A stretch of 64,000 bases of DNA from Diphasiastrum complanatum (lineage: Eukaryota; Streptophyta; Lycopodiopsida; Lycopodiales; Lycopodiaceae), in the NCBI GenBank assembly GCA_029204225.1, contig CM055093.1, positions 28,777,777 to 28,841,776 on the forward strand, given 5' to 3'. The translations under genes and the position numbers were made by a program. The notes beneath the pieces are model-generated. The model was not told where the DNA came from, made no database searches, and saw only the letters and a program-made list of their open reading frames with translations. Each line of letters begins with the position of its first letter. Position 1 is the first letter of the stretch. Below, in pieces: positions 34,184 to 45,200 of this stretch.

Positions 34184-35640
34184 TTGAAAGTCTACAGAAA
34201 TACACTATGTTGGGACGTAGTAGAAGGGGCAAACCTGAAATCAGAAGATGGTGATCAAGCAAAAGCCTGGAGGATCAAAGATCAAAAGGCCTTAGCATGT
34301 ATCACACTTAATCTGGCTGACACAGATCCAGCACCAAAGCTATCAACAACAAGACTCCTCATGAAGTTTGGCATGGGCACAAGCCTAGTGTCAACCATTT
34401 AAAAATCTTTGGTTGTATGTGTTTTGTTCACATTCCTAACCATCCACCAATGTAGTATTTGTCTTTAGGGATGTAATATTTCAAGAACATACATACTATG
34501 ATTTCAAACAACCATCGATAAACGATGCTATATCATTTCATCATATTCTATGTAGCATGGATATATCCAACGTTGATGTTCCTTCGACAGAACCTGCAGC
34601 TACAGCTACAGAAGCTGAGTAGCTGACAGTACCTGTCATTAGACTAGACCAAGCTAGCTCGAGTAGGTCTGGAGAAATTCAAGAAGAAGCATCATCGCAT
34701 TCTGGTCAACCAAACGTCCGTAGATCCTCACGGACTCGGACAGTTCCTGAGAGGTATGCACCTCAATCATTTTGGACTTCATCAGAAGAACCAGAGAGCC
34801 TAGCCGAAGCAATTAGCTCCATGGATGCTGTGAAGTGGCAAGAAGCTGTGGAAAGTGAGTACAACTCACAGTTGACGAATCAGACCTGGACACTAGTCGA
34901 CTTTCCCACTCACAAGAGAGTTATCGACAACAAGTGGATTTTCAAGAAGAAGATCAACTCTGATGGTTCCATTGCAAAATTAAAAAGAACGGTTGGTGGC
35001 TAAAGGATTCACTTAAGTCCAAGGAGTGGATTATCAAAAAATTTGCAGTCATGTAATCAAAATGCAGTCAATCAGGACTCTGATTGCATTAGCAGCCGCG
35101 GAAGACCTCGAAATGCACCAAATGGATGTCCATTATTTTCTAGGAATTTATATTATTAGAAATAGACTTCAGAAGAAGATCTATCTTAGCTAGCAGACAT
35201 ATCTAAAAGGCATTTTAGAAAAGTTTCATATGTCTGATTGCAAACCAATTAGCATTCACTAATCGGATCTCTAATGTATGCAATGATGTGTACTAGACCA
35301 GATTTAGCATACATTGTTAGCACAATGAGTCAATTCATGTCTAATCCTAGGATCTCTCATTGGAAAGTATTAAAGAGGGTGATGAGATATATTCAGGGAA
35401 GTTTAGATCACATCTTATGTTACGATGGAAATGCTATTGACCCACTCGTCCTGCGAGGCCACTCCGACTTAGATTGGGGAGGAACAGTCTCTACCAGAAA
35501 ATCTACCTCCGGAATCTGTTTCTATCTAGCAGGGGGGATCGATTTCGTGGAACTCAAGGAAGCAGAAATCAGTTGCGCTTTCTTTGACAGAGGTAGAGTA
35601 CATTGCAACATGCCAAGCTTCAAAAGAAGTTGAAACTTTG
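34184..35640 (+). pseudogene. Ty1/copia copy H, multiply deleted
   Basis: Plus-strand relative of copy G shrunk to about 1.5 kb by successive internal deletions. It reads gag (CWDVVEGANLKSEDGD, CITLNLADT), then near 34325 jumps to the integrase end (NKTPHEVWHGHKPSVNH, FGCMCFVHIPN). A linker follows (34550-34800), then RT at 34821-35125 (MDAVKWQEAVESEYNSQ, DNKWIFKKKINSDGS, EDLEMHQMDV). Near 35130 it jumps to later RT (HYFLGIYI, LEKFHMSDCKPI) without the YxDD box. Near 35260 it jumps again into RNase H (LMYAMMCTRPDLAYIV, GHSDLDWGGTVSTRKSTSG, EVEYIATCQASKE). Several stops are present and it is inactive. Confidence 0.85.
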
Positions 35641-36804
35641 AAGTTTACTTAGTATGTGTTTCAAGAACCCAATTAAATACTAACGTCTATTTTAATAGCC
35701 TACAACATAACTTACTAGAAATAATAATAGTGTTCTAGATGAGGTGATATCTATAGGACTAAAGCTTATAATGCTCTTGCCAATAGGCCCATAGCCTAAT
35801 AAGGACCTAAACGAATAAGTTTCCACAATCTACAACAAATTTTTTGATAGCTAAATTCTATAATGAATAGCTTATTTCAGTAGCACTAGGTTTTTGGTGA
35901 GCATTGGGACTCATGATTCACCTGTGAAGGAAATGTCACATGTTTAAGTTTTGAAGTGAAAATAATACTAGTATTTCACTGAAAAGTTTTTACCTTGAAA
36001 AGCGAGAGTGAAGTTCCTAGGGGTAGGCTCTTACCTTATAGGCACACACTATGGGTTTCTTGTAGAGAATTGGGCAGAAACACAAAACATAAAGTAGGTT
36101 GACGTGGAAGGACGAGATGCAAGTGGAATGTTTTTCTGGCGGGCGATTTGTAAGTGATAGGCTACTTATTGAGCATTTGGAATTAGAGTTCGGATTGTGG
36201 AGAGGAGAATTTCCAAATGAGGTGGCACTATAATGGCAATTTATTGAGTGTATTGCCATTTAAGTCATTTTTTTTTTCAAATTAACATAACTTTCAAACT
36301 CTGCATCAAATTAGAGTGAGGTCAAAAATGCCGTTGATCAATTTTGGCATGAACTTTTCATTTTTAATGTCAAATTGGCAATTTAGAGCAAGATTTGGTG
36401 AGTTTTCTTGCAATTAATGATTTTTTTAAGAATGATAAGCTATTAGATTATGCCTTGTCCTCATAATACTCGATCTTGAACTTTGTATTTTTCATCTCAT
36501 AACTTGGAAGTGCCTCATAGAGCAATCATTTGTGATCAAGAATCATATACATCAATCCAATTTTAACAATTTTGAAAAATCCAACATGTTTTCTAGTAGT
36601 TCTCAAATAGAAAAAGCAAACATTTCAAGTTGGCACACATTCTCTAGAACTTTCTTAAGCAAACGTAGCATGATATTTGCAATATTTCAAATAGTAGAAT
36701 TTCACAAACTTTTTGGTTTTATCTTGTATGGATTTTTCAAATTAATTTATAGTATTAATATTCTACTCATTATGGTTATTCTATAATTACTATTTAAGTA
36801 AGTC

Positions 36805-36836
<32 letters not shown>

Positions 36837-37487
36837 CTTCATTTTTTTAAAACAATATAGTTAATCATAGAATTTTTAAATTGTTCAAGTCACTTAAAAT
36901 TATAATTGTTTCTCAAAAGCTAAAGTTTTAAAATTTGGAATCTTGAAAGTATTTTAAAAATTTTCAAACAATTTGTTCAAAATTAAATTTGTTTAATAGA
37001 AACAAATTTGGAATTTAAAATAATTGGTAGCTTATGTTAGAATCTTTATAGATTTTAACAAAATTAAATTTTGGAATATTGTGAATGTAATGTTTCAACA
37101 TTAATTCAAAAGAAGATTCATTTTTTTGAAAAACGAGTGTCTAGGTCATTTTTTTTTGAGGTCATCGTGTTAATGAGTATGCTATGGGACACGAACGTTT
37201 TCATCTTATTTTTCTTCAACAGTTTCGATGCCATTTGATCCAATTCATCAAAGTATTTTGGAGCTCAATCTGGACCTCGTTTTTTCTCCTTCTTGGTTTT
37301 TGAGGTGGACGGACAAAATTTGTTGAAATTGCCTCATGGACGCAATGATATACAAGAGTATTTTCAAGAAGATAAAATGCAATGATTGGCCAATTTGTAG
37401 GAGTCAGTAAGTGTGAGTAAAATATAGACAATCAACATAACAAAAATAACAAAACATATACCAAACATGGATGCCCATCAATAAAGT
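35641..37487. other. AT-rich spacer with (TA)n
   Basis: No recognisable coding region in about 1.85 kb. It contains a (TA)n tract at 36806-36835 and AT-rich surroundings to about 37180. Short open frames on both strands are not credible genes. Confidence 0.55.
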
Positions 37488-37503
37488 AACAATTAATCAA
37501 TGC

Positions 37504-37587
37504 TTCTTGGTTTCCAAGGGGAGGCTCTAACTTCGGACATTTTGGACGCCAAGCTAATCAACTCAACCAACCCCCTTGGGTAACAAC
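37504..37587 (-). mobile_element. 84-bp tRNA-like SINE insert, second copy
   Basis: Diverged copy of the insert at 4281-4365, same orientation. On the minus strand it has GGGGGTTGGTTGAGTTGATTAG (A-box region; shown as GGTTGAGTTGATTAG), GCTTGGCGTCCAAAA, then AGTTAGAGCCTCCCCTTGG and GAAACCAAGAA. It is flanked by 16-bp direct repeats, AACAATTAATCAATGC at 37488-37503 and AACAATTAAATAATGC at 37588-37603, identical at 14 of 16 positions. Copy length and TSD length agree with the first copy, which supports a real short retroposon family. Confidence 0.7.
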
Positions 37588-37683
37588 AACAATTAAATAA
37601 TGCATTGAGTTACCAAAGAATGCATTAAAACCTCGTTAGCTTTCTTGGGCAATATTGAATGTGGGGGGTTTAATTAGGCCTGT

Positions 37684-37924
37684 GTTTATAAAGGCGTCAT
37701 TCACGTGTCCTTCATTAGGACGCTGGCTATTGGTGGTAGCACGCTGAGTCGCAGGGCGACATATGGAGGATGAGATGAAAAGTTTTGTGAAGCCTTGCTA
37801 TACATGCCAAATGGATGTTTTTAACCTTCAAAATTGCTACTAAGAGGAATTGATGGAAAGTTAATGTTCTAAGAAAAATTTGCTTATGGGACAAGTATGG
37901 GCTTGTACAAGGAAGGGCACGTGC
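37684..37924 (+). promoter_or_regulatory. Candidate promoter elements upstream of the RBR ligase gene
   Basis: TTTATAAAGG (37685-37694), a possible TATA box, and two G-box cores CACGTG at 37702-37707 and 37918-37923. These lie 1.2-1.4 kb before the start codon. They are plausible only if the gene has a long 5' UTR with an intron. Assignment is weak. Confidence 0.25.
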
Positions 37925-38129
37925 CTGGGTTCTCTTTTAAGGGACAAGTGAGGTGACTTGCCATAGGAGGTGCCAGAGGGAAAAACGTATTGAGCCAAAG
38001 GAGAAATGGCCACCGGTGCCTTTTTCAGCCCACCGGTACATAATTGGAGAGAGAGAAAGATAGAGAGAGAGAGAGAGAGACGAGGCTCGTGCAAATAGAT
38101 GCTTGCTTGCCATCCTGGATGTAAAGTTC

Positions 38130-39088
38130 GAAGAGTTCCTTTCTCTTCCTCTCTCTCTCTTTTCTCTTTTTGCTCCACCTCCTCCTGCCTGTGCCTCTGC
38201 CTCTGCCCCTTTGCATCCCTCTGGTCGTGCATCACCATTTCTGTCACCGCCTCGCAGCTGCAGATCCCATTCTGCCATCGCATCGCAACAGCAATAGCGA
38301 TGCGGCACTGTAGATCGGGGTTTGGCGACTGTTTTGGTTGAGTGCGCTGCTGTTGCTGCTGCTGTTTGGAGCTTGCTTACACACCACACGCACCCTTGGC
38401 TGGTGCCAGCCTTAGGTAGCCCGCGTCTCTGTTTTCCCCTAATTCTCCTGCTGCGCACAATTTTCTGCGGTGTTCACGACTTCCTTCGACATGCGGCTTG
38501 CCATATCTTAAGCCCGCGTCATCACGCTTGCTCATTGTCCTTTCTATTGCTTAAAAGTAGGTCGCTGAAGTTGTAAATTTCATCTCAGCGTGTTTTCTGT
38601 TTATTCCCCGTTCTGAGTTGATCTGTACCCTTCTTGGCACTTGCTTGCGCAATTTGTATGTAAGGTGGTAATAATCATTGAGCGTGTTGCCAGTTGTTAG
38701 GTCATTTTGTGGCCAATTGTAAGTTACCTCTGTTCAAAATGTTCTGCTTCCCTGGATCCTGAAGCTTTTCCTGAGGCACGTTAATTTATAACCTTCCTCA
38801 TTAAGCCCCTTCATGCTGATTTTTTTCTGAATCTATGATAACATGTTTCTTAGATTAATTTGTAACCTTCCTCATTCAGCCGTTTCATGTCAATGTTTGC
38901 ATGGGGCTATGAATACATTGCTCTTAGATTGGCTCGTCCTGTGTGCGTCTTGACACTAGCTTTTAGTTTGCGTGCCGTCCGTTTTATTTTCTAGGTTTTT
39001 GCTGTCTACACAACGATTCGTCTGGGGTTCCCAAAATTTAGCACCCTATATCATTTTCCTGAAGTCATAATTTCTTTTTCTTCACTAG
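38130..39088 (+). other. Probable 5' UTR and 5' UTR intron of the RBR ligase gene
   Basis: The base composition changes to a CT-rich, then GC-richer stretch at about 38130-38500, typical of a plant leader. A pyrimidine tract and acceptor (TTTCTTTTTCTTCACTAG) end at 39088, directly before the ATG, so an intron in the 5' UTR is likely. The donor could not be fixed (candidates include AG/GTAGCC near 38415 and AG/GTCGCT near 38559). Confidence 0.5.
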
Positions 39089-39274
39089 ATGGATTCAGAA
39101 GATGATATGCATGACGCCTGCACGTCAGATGGTGAGTGCGATGATAGAAATGGATATGGAGACGATTACAGTGATGTTATGCCATCGGATTATGAGGAAG
39201 ACGATGAATGCGACTATGCCTTTGATGATAGTGCAATGGATGACGAATTCTCACCACCATCTCGCCTCCCACAA
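39089..39274 (+). CDS. RBR ligase exon 1 (acidic N terminus)
   Basis: 62 codons from ATG to the donor CAA/GTATGC, ending in phase 0. It is preceded by an acceptor, so the start codon is the first base triplet of this exon. 22 or more of the residues are Asp or Glu. Confidence 0.88.
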
Positions 39275-42200
39275 GTATGCACTTATGATGTACTGCCTAG
39301 TCTCTTATTAAACTTCTGGTATAAGGGCACCCATCTTATTAACGAGTTCGATCGAAGATATTTATGTGCTTAAAATCTGTGAGAAACTATTAGTATTTAT
39401 TTTATTTACATGCGGTTATGAAATTCTTCCGTCTGGTAAGGACTTATATTCCAAGAAGTTGACTTTTGGCGGAAGAAGATACATAATGCTGTATATGACC
39501 TCCAGTATAGAATGAAATTTTTTTCTTTTTGTGTATGTTGCAACACTGGAAAGAGAGAGCTTTAATATGCTATTTGGGGAGCTTTGACTAGGCTGTTCAA
39601 GGCAGCTTTCTACTGCTCTAAACTTGCAAGTTCACTTATTTATCAATGCATTGGCCCACTGAAACCTAGACACTATAGACATAACTCAATAGAGATAGGG
39701 TTTTAGATGTAAAATTTATTCGTGCATATTCAAATACTCCACTTTGCCAGCATAGAGATCAAATTGGAACTTATATTCAAATACTCCACTTTGCCAGCAT
39801 AGAGATCAAATTGGAACTTAGAGAGATCAATAAGTTGTCTTATGAGTTTCTTTATATGCAGTTATGTTTGAACAGATGCACAGATTCTCTATTTAACTAA
39901 GATACTTGAATCAGTTACCACTGTAGACTTCAGAGTTCTATCTGTGGTTCAGTTTGAATTTTGTAGAAAGATTCATGGAAATGGAAAGGATGAAATGAAT
40001 GTCAATTCACTGCAATAGTCAGGCACTCTCCAAGTTTTTTTTTCAAAATATCTTCAGTATTATTTTAATAAACACAACCACCATACAACATATGAAGTGA
40101 TTGTATAATTTTATAAATCGCAGCTCCATACAGCAGATGAAGTTATTGTTTGAGTATGAATCCATATTTGAGCTATCTGAAAATGCATATTCCCGATTCA
40201 TCTTCAACCTCTAGGGCCTATGATTGTAAGGACCAGCTATTATTATATTCTGAGAGTGCAGAGCCATCTATTGATCGGATCAAGGCAGCAAGGATTATTT
40301 TTCCAGAGAGTTTTACTGTTGGAAGTCAGAAGCGTGCTATTTTTTAGATGAATGCATGCTTGTGAAAGGTTGTGCACTTCACATGGAAGCTGCTGATTTG
40401 AACTGTTGTCATACATTTGGTATATGTTTGTTGCCTTTATTCAAATGTACCATGCAGTTTTATAGAATAGCTCTATACTGTGTTGCCCTGTTCTGTGATG
40501 TTAGTATTTGGAGGTGTACTGTTTTTATTTGCTTGATAGAGCCAGGTAAGTTTGCTTAACCACTATAGTTCAACTGATCTTATAATTCGGGGACAAATGC
40601 TGGTTTGAATTGTGCAGTCTAGCTACATAATCTTGAGTGAGAATGATATACGTCAGCGACAAGAGAAGGCAATAGCAAGTGTTGTGACAGTCCTATCCAC
40701 ATCAAAAACCGACGCGAGTATTTTACTTCGACATTTTAAATGGTCTCTTTCTGACACCTGTTTTTCTCTCTCTAAGCAACTATAGACATACACGTTTGCA
40801 ACACATCAAGTAATGAATGACTGGTTTTGTAATCCATGCTTATCAAATTTAAGTTCCGCACATCATTCTGAAGCAGGCAAGAAATCTAATTCTCTCACTC
40901 TTGTACTTTGACATTGCGTTATGCATTTTACCACCTAGCGATTGATGTCCACAAATTGAATGAAAGCATAATGATATGAAAAGGTGAGCGAAAGATGTTA
41001 TTGTTTTTGGCCATGTCAGCTTGGTGGAGTTGGTCGCCGGTCGGTGTATTCTTGGCTTTAAGAGTGCATGTCTTATATGTTTGGAAGTTGACCAGATTTT
41101 ATACTGCAATCTGTAGCTATTAAGCTTGTTTGTTTATTGTCAAGTCAGTTAAGACGATGTGATAAGTTTTAACCTTGTGAGAGCAACATATATGAGGATA
41201 TCAGGCATTGAATGATTTGGAGGAGGGGGATGCATATAGAAATCTTTTATCAGAAGCATTTGACTGGAAGCTTCACTGAAGACTGTGAAAGTCAATAGCA
41301 AAAGTTGTGTCATGCTTGAAGACTTAATGAGAAATATTCACAAGATTGCCCATCCGGTCTCCCTTCACATTGGAGAAATGTTAGGAAACATTGAGTTGAC
41401 ACGTGATCAAGCTAGTATGGGATGAGTCACGAGTGATTTCAAAATGTTGTGGATGGAGAACCACAACCATCAAGTTCATTGGCATTGAAAACTGGTTGCA
41501 GCATTGAGGTAGCTGCATAATTACACATCATTGCATGTTATGGATTCCTCTATCAAAGCAAGTGACCAAGAATTCCGCATTGAATCAACAAGCTGTTGAG
41601 AGCAAGTATATTCTGCTGCTCATTGAAGATCTATTTGATGAACTTGTAGTGCAAACTACTTCTCGAAGCTCGTGGATAACCAAATTTGGATTGTAGATGA
41701 ATGTTTGAAAGACTACCCTACGTTCTAGATATGGATACCTTGTCACACTACTTTCAAACTAGACTCAGAGGATTTTCAAGTTTAGCAAGGTTTTGTTGGA
41801 GGATTTTCAAGGACTATGTGGGCATTGCAGCACCTTTGGCAATTTGCTGTTAGGTGAGTATAATGTGAACTTTTGGGGCCCATAGGAATATGCATTCACA
41901 TGTTTGAAGATAGTGCTTCAAATGGTGCTTATCATGAGGAGTTCTAATACCTCTAAATCATCAAATTTTTGTGGATGCTAAGTTGCACCGGAATGGCGTT
42001 CCAAACCCCCACGTTCCGGAACTCCGGAATGCTGTTCCGAAAAATTGGAATGTATTTTTTTTGACAGCTACATGTCTTGTCTCACAGTTGCAAAGAGACA
42101 CCTACCAAAGTAGTGCTACTGCTACCTATGAGAAAGTTTGCTCCTAGTTTAGTCATTAACAATTTTTAAGGAGTTGTCATTACTATAGCAAGTTGTTCTT

Positions 42201-45200
42201 CTGATTAACAATTGTTGTTGCTCAAGGATTTGTTTAATTGCCAACTCATCAAACTAGATCTTGTTCAAATCTAAGTCATCACCCTATCCAGTTGTATCAA
42301 GTACAACCAAATTACCGAAACTCACATTCAATGGTGGTGTACAAAATTCTTATTGACTAGGATTGTATAATCACCTTCGAACCTTGCAACTAATTGTCTA
42401 AAATTAATATTGTACCTCCCATTCACTTGTACATGTGCCAAATATTGAGATATGATATGTCAATGGTAAATTATACCATTTGTCATGGATTTCTTTGCTG
42501 ATTGTACCTGATGTACATGTACCTTTTGTACCATATGTAGTCAATGATAGTTTGACTTGGGTCCTATACCTCATAACACCAACTTGAATTTATATTTGCA
42601 ACAACTATACATCCTTAAATCCCCATCATTGAGTCATTTCTGCTTACTTGAAAGTGCAATGTACCCTTGGTACCAAAACTTAGTCTTGTAGTTACCCAAA
42701 CTCCATTATCCATTCTAATTTCGCAGTTACTAGTGTCGACAAGGTAGGACTCAGGAGTTAGTAGTTACTATGCTTTGTAATATTTTTACGTCCCTACATG
42801 TTTTCTCCCACCCCCAACACATAGTTAAAAAAAATCTAAAAAAAGCAATTTTGTTTTTTGCAGTGTTCCGATCCGAAACGTTGCTAAGTCCTGGAACCGT
42901 TCCGTTTAGCAAGAATGGGAAGGCGACTATTTGATACAAGTAATGTCATTTGAGAGAAACTACCCAAAATGAAAGAGAAACCCATTATCCTAGCTATGGA
43001 ACAAGGGTTGTCTCTTGAGGCAGCCAAGAAAGCTTGAGAAACTTAGCTATGGGAAACATCAAATACAAGGGAATTTGTCGAACTACCTCACAACACCAAA
43101 ACTTAGAGGAAAATTAATTGCTAGAGAGAGTCCTTCAAGTCCTCTATGAGGCAAGCACCTCATGTACATGCATGGAATGTATAGGTGGCAACCATATGAT
43201 TGAGTTACTTGGCCAAGTGGGCCAACTTGCACGAACTTGGTTAAGTTACAAATAGGGGGCCCCATGTATTTGTTGGATTTCTATCCTCTCCATCCCTTAT
43301 CTCATCACTAATCTAGATCCATTATATGTAAATACTTGTACAGTCGCACACTCTGTAGAAATACACTTGTTTCCTGACAGTCTGCAGAGTGGACATCTGC
43401 ATGTTTTTGATCTTGGCTCTTGCATTTTTATTTTGCGGGCGTTTGATTCTCGAGTCATTATCATGGTGGTTTGTAGTAGTCATCATTTATTCTCTTTGAG
43501 TTTTATCTACAATTAATCTTTTAGCACTCTAAGGATCAAGTTGGCTTAAGTTTTTATTGTCAATAATGTTTTTGACTTAGGATTTTTCAAAGTATTAGAA
43601 TCATTTTGCCCTAGGTTTTGTTTGAAATCCATATGACTTCGTCTACTTTCTAATGTGTTTACTTTAACAGGAGTGTTAGCAAGGTCAATGACGAATGGTT
43701 TGCTGATGAAGAGAGGGTGCGAAAGATAGTTGGTTTGATTAGTTTTCCTAATGGTGAATTTAGAGGTTTACCAAAAGAGGTATGCCATTTCCTAGTTGAG
43801 ACTATGTTTTGATGCACTTATTTGCTAATGAAATGAGTTTTGATTGCTTTTAAAAACTTTCTTTGGTATATATCTTTTCTCTCAATCTTATACTTGCCAT
43901 GGATTCAATTAGATATAGTGATCATGTAGGTGTGAAAAGGTTGAAAGATGAAGTCCGGGGTGAAATGACTATGGGAGTAGTAGGGATGGTGTATAGAGAT
44001 TTAGCCTATTCTGTCCAAGTGTGTAGGTTTGTTAGTGTTGGAAGTGCTGCGTGGGGAACTGAGTTCTCACCAACAGGCCCCAGAGGAAGGACTAAAGAGA
44101 GAGTTGATGAGTTTGCTCCTTTCATTGATCTCATAGGTCTTGTAATGACAAAGGATATTTCTATAAGCCTGATACTTAACACGAATAGTTGGAAGTGAGT
44201 GGGTACAAACATATTTGAGTTAATCATGGAGTTGGCGGTAGTCTTCATCATACTAGGGCTGACTTGGGGGGAAGGTTTCTTGGGTTTAGTGTTTGGGAAG
44301 TAAAAGAAAGGGAAGCTGCAGTGTGGAGCCTTAGCAAGAAAGGTGGATTTGTGTTCAATGGTGGAGTCGTATGGGAAATGCTGTAGAAGAGAGGATAAGG
44401 AGTCTTGACTGATAGTGATGTAGTGTTTTTGCCAGGTCTGTACTGGCACTGTAGAAGGATGTAATGCGAGCTGTAGCATGAGGAAGTGCAGGAGCCCGCT
44501 GACGTCGCCTGTGAACAGGAGCATGTATAGTGTGTCTCTGTGTAAGAGGTCTAGTGTGGCGTGTAACTCTCGTGACCGCCTGAGGCTGGGTGGTGCGTCA
44601 TCTCTGCATCCTAGTGACAAATTCCAAGGCCTAGCTATGGAGTATCATAACAGCATAGTAAGCACACTATGAAAGCTTCAGAAAACCAGCTATGGAGTAG
44701 AACACAAAAGCAAGAGAGAGAGGACTTCAAAGCTCACACAACATGAATGAATATTCAAAGTGTAGTAGGGCGTGGAAACCCCTCCAAAGTTTGGGCTACA
44801 TATAGCATGTTATCTATAGAGATGGTGTCTTGCTAATTCTAGCTCTAGAACCCACATGGGTCCTTAACCTACTTAATTTACTTGCCTAATTAGCACAAGT
44901 GGGGTGTACTATGTACATAAATGTTTTACCCCCATGTCTTATGCACAACTTACAAGTTACAAGTATACAAGCCTTAAGGGGCAAAATAGCATTGGGGGGC
45001 TATTTTGTTCATACCAACACCTAGCATGCTACAAAACTTTTCAAATTTTTCTCTACTAAGTGCCTTAGTAAAGATATCTGCTGCTTGTTCGTTGGTATCA
45101 CAGTACTCGAGCTGAATTTCTCCGCTTTGTATCTTCTCTCGTAAGAAGTGTTGATCCACCTCAATATGCTTCGTACGAGCATGGTACACAGGATTTTTGG

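Larger units (their letters stand above)
40743..43670 (+). other. RBR ligase intron 2
   Basis: 2928 bp ending in TTTAACAG. It contains a copia LTR fragment (43271-43397) and a candidate TIR element (41989-42904). No coding exon was recognised inside it. Confidence 0.85.

Noticed and set aside
44006-44620. 204-codon minus-strand frame in intron 3, and the overlapping plus-strand frame 43863-44198
   Set aside because: No recognisable domain, and the minus frame's first codons lie in the copia F LTR and its TSD. Intron position and lack of motifs make chance more likely than a gene.
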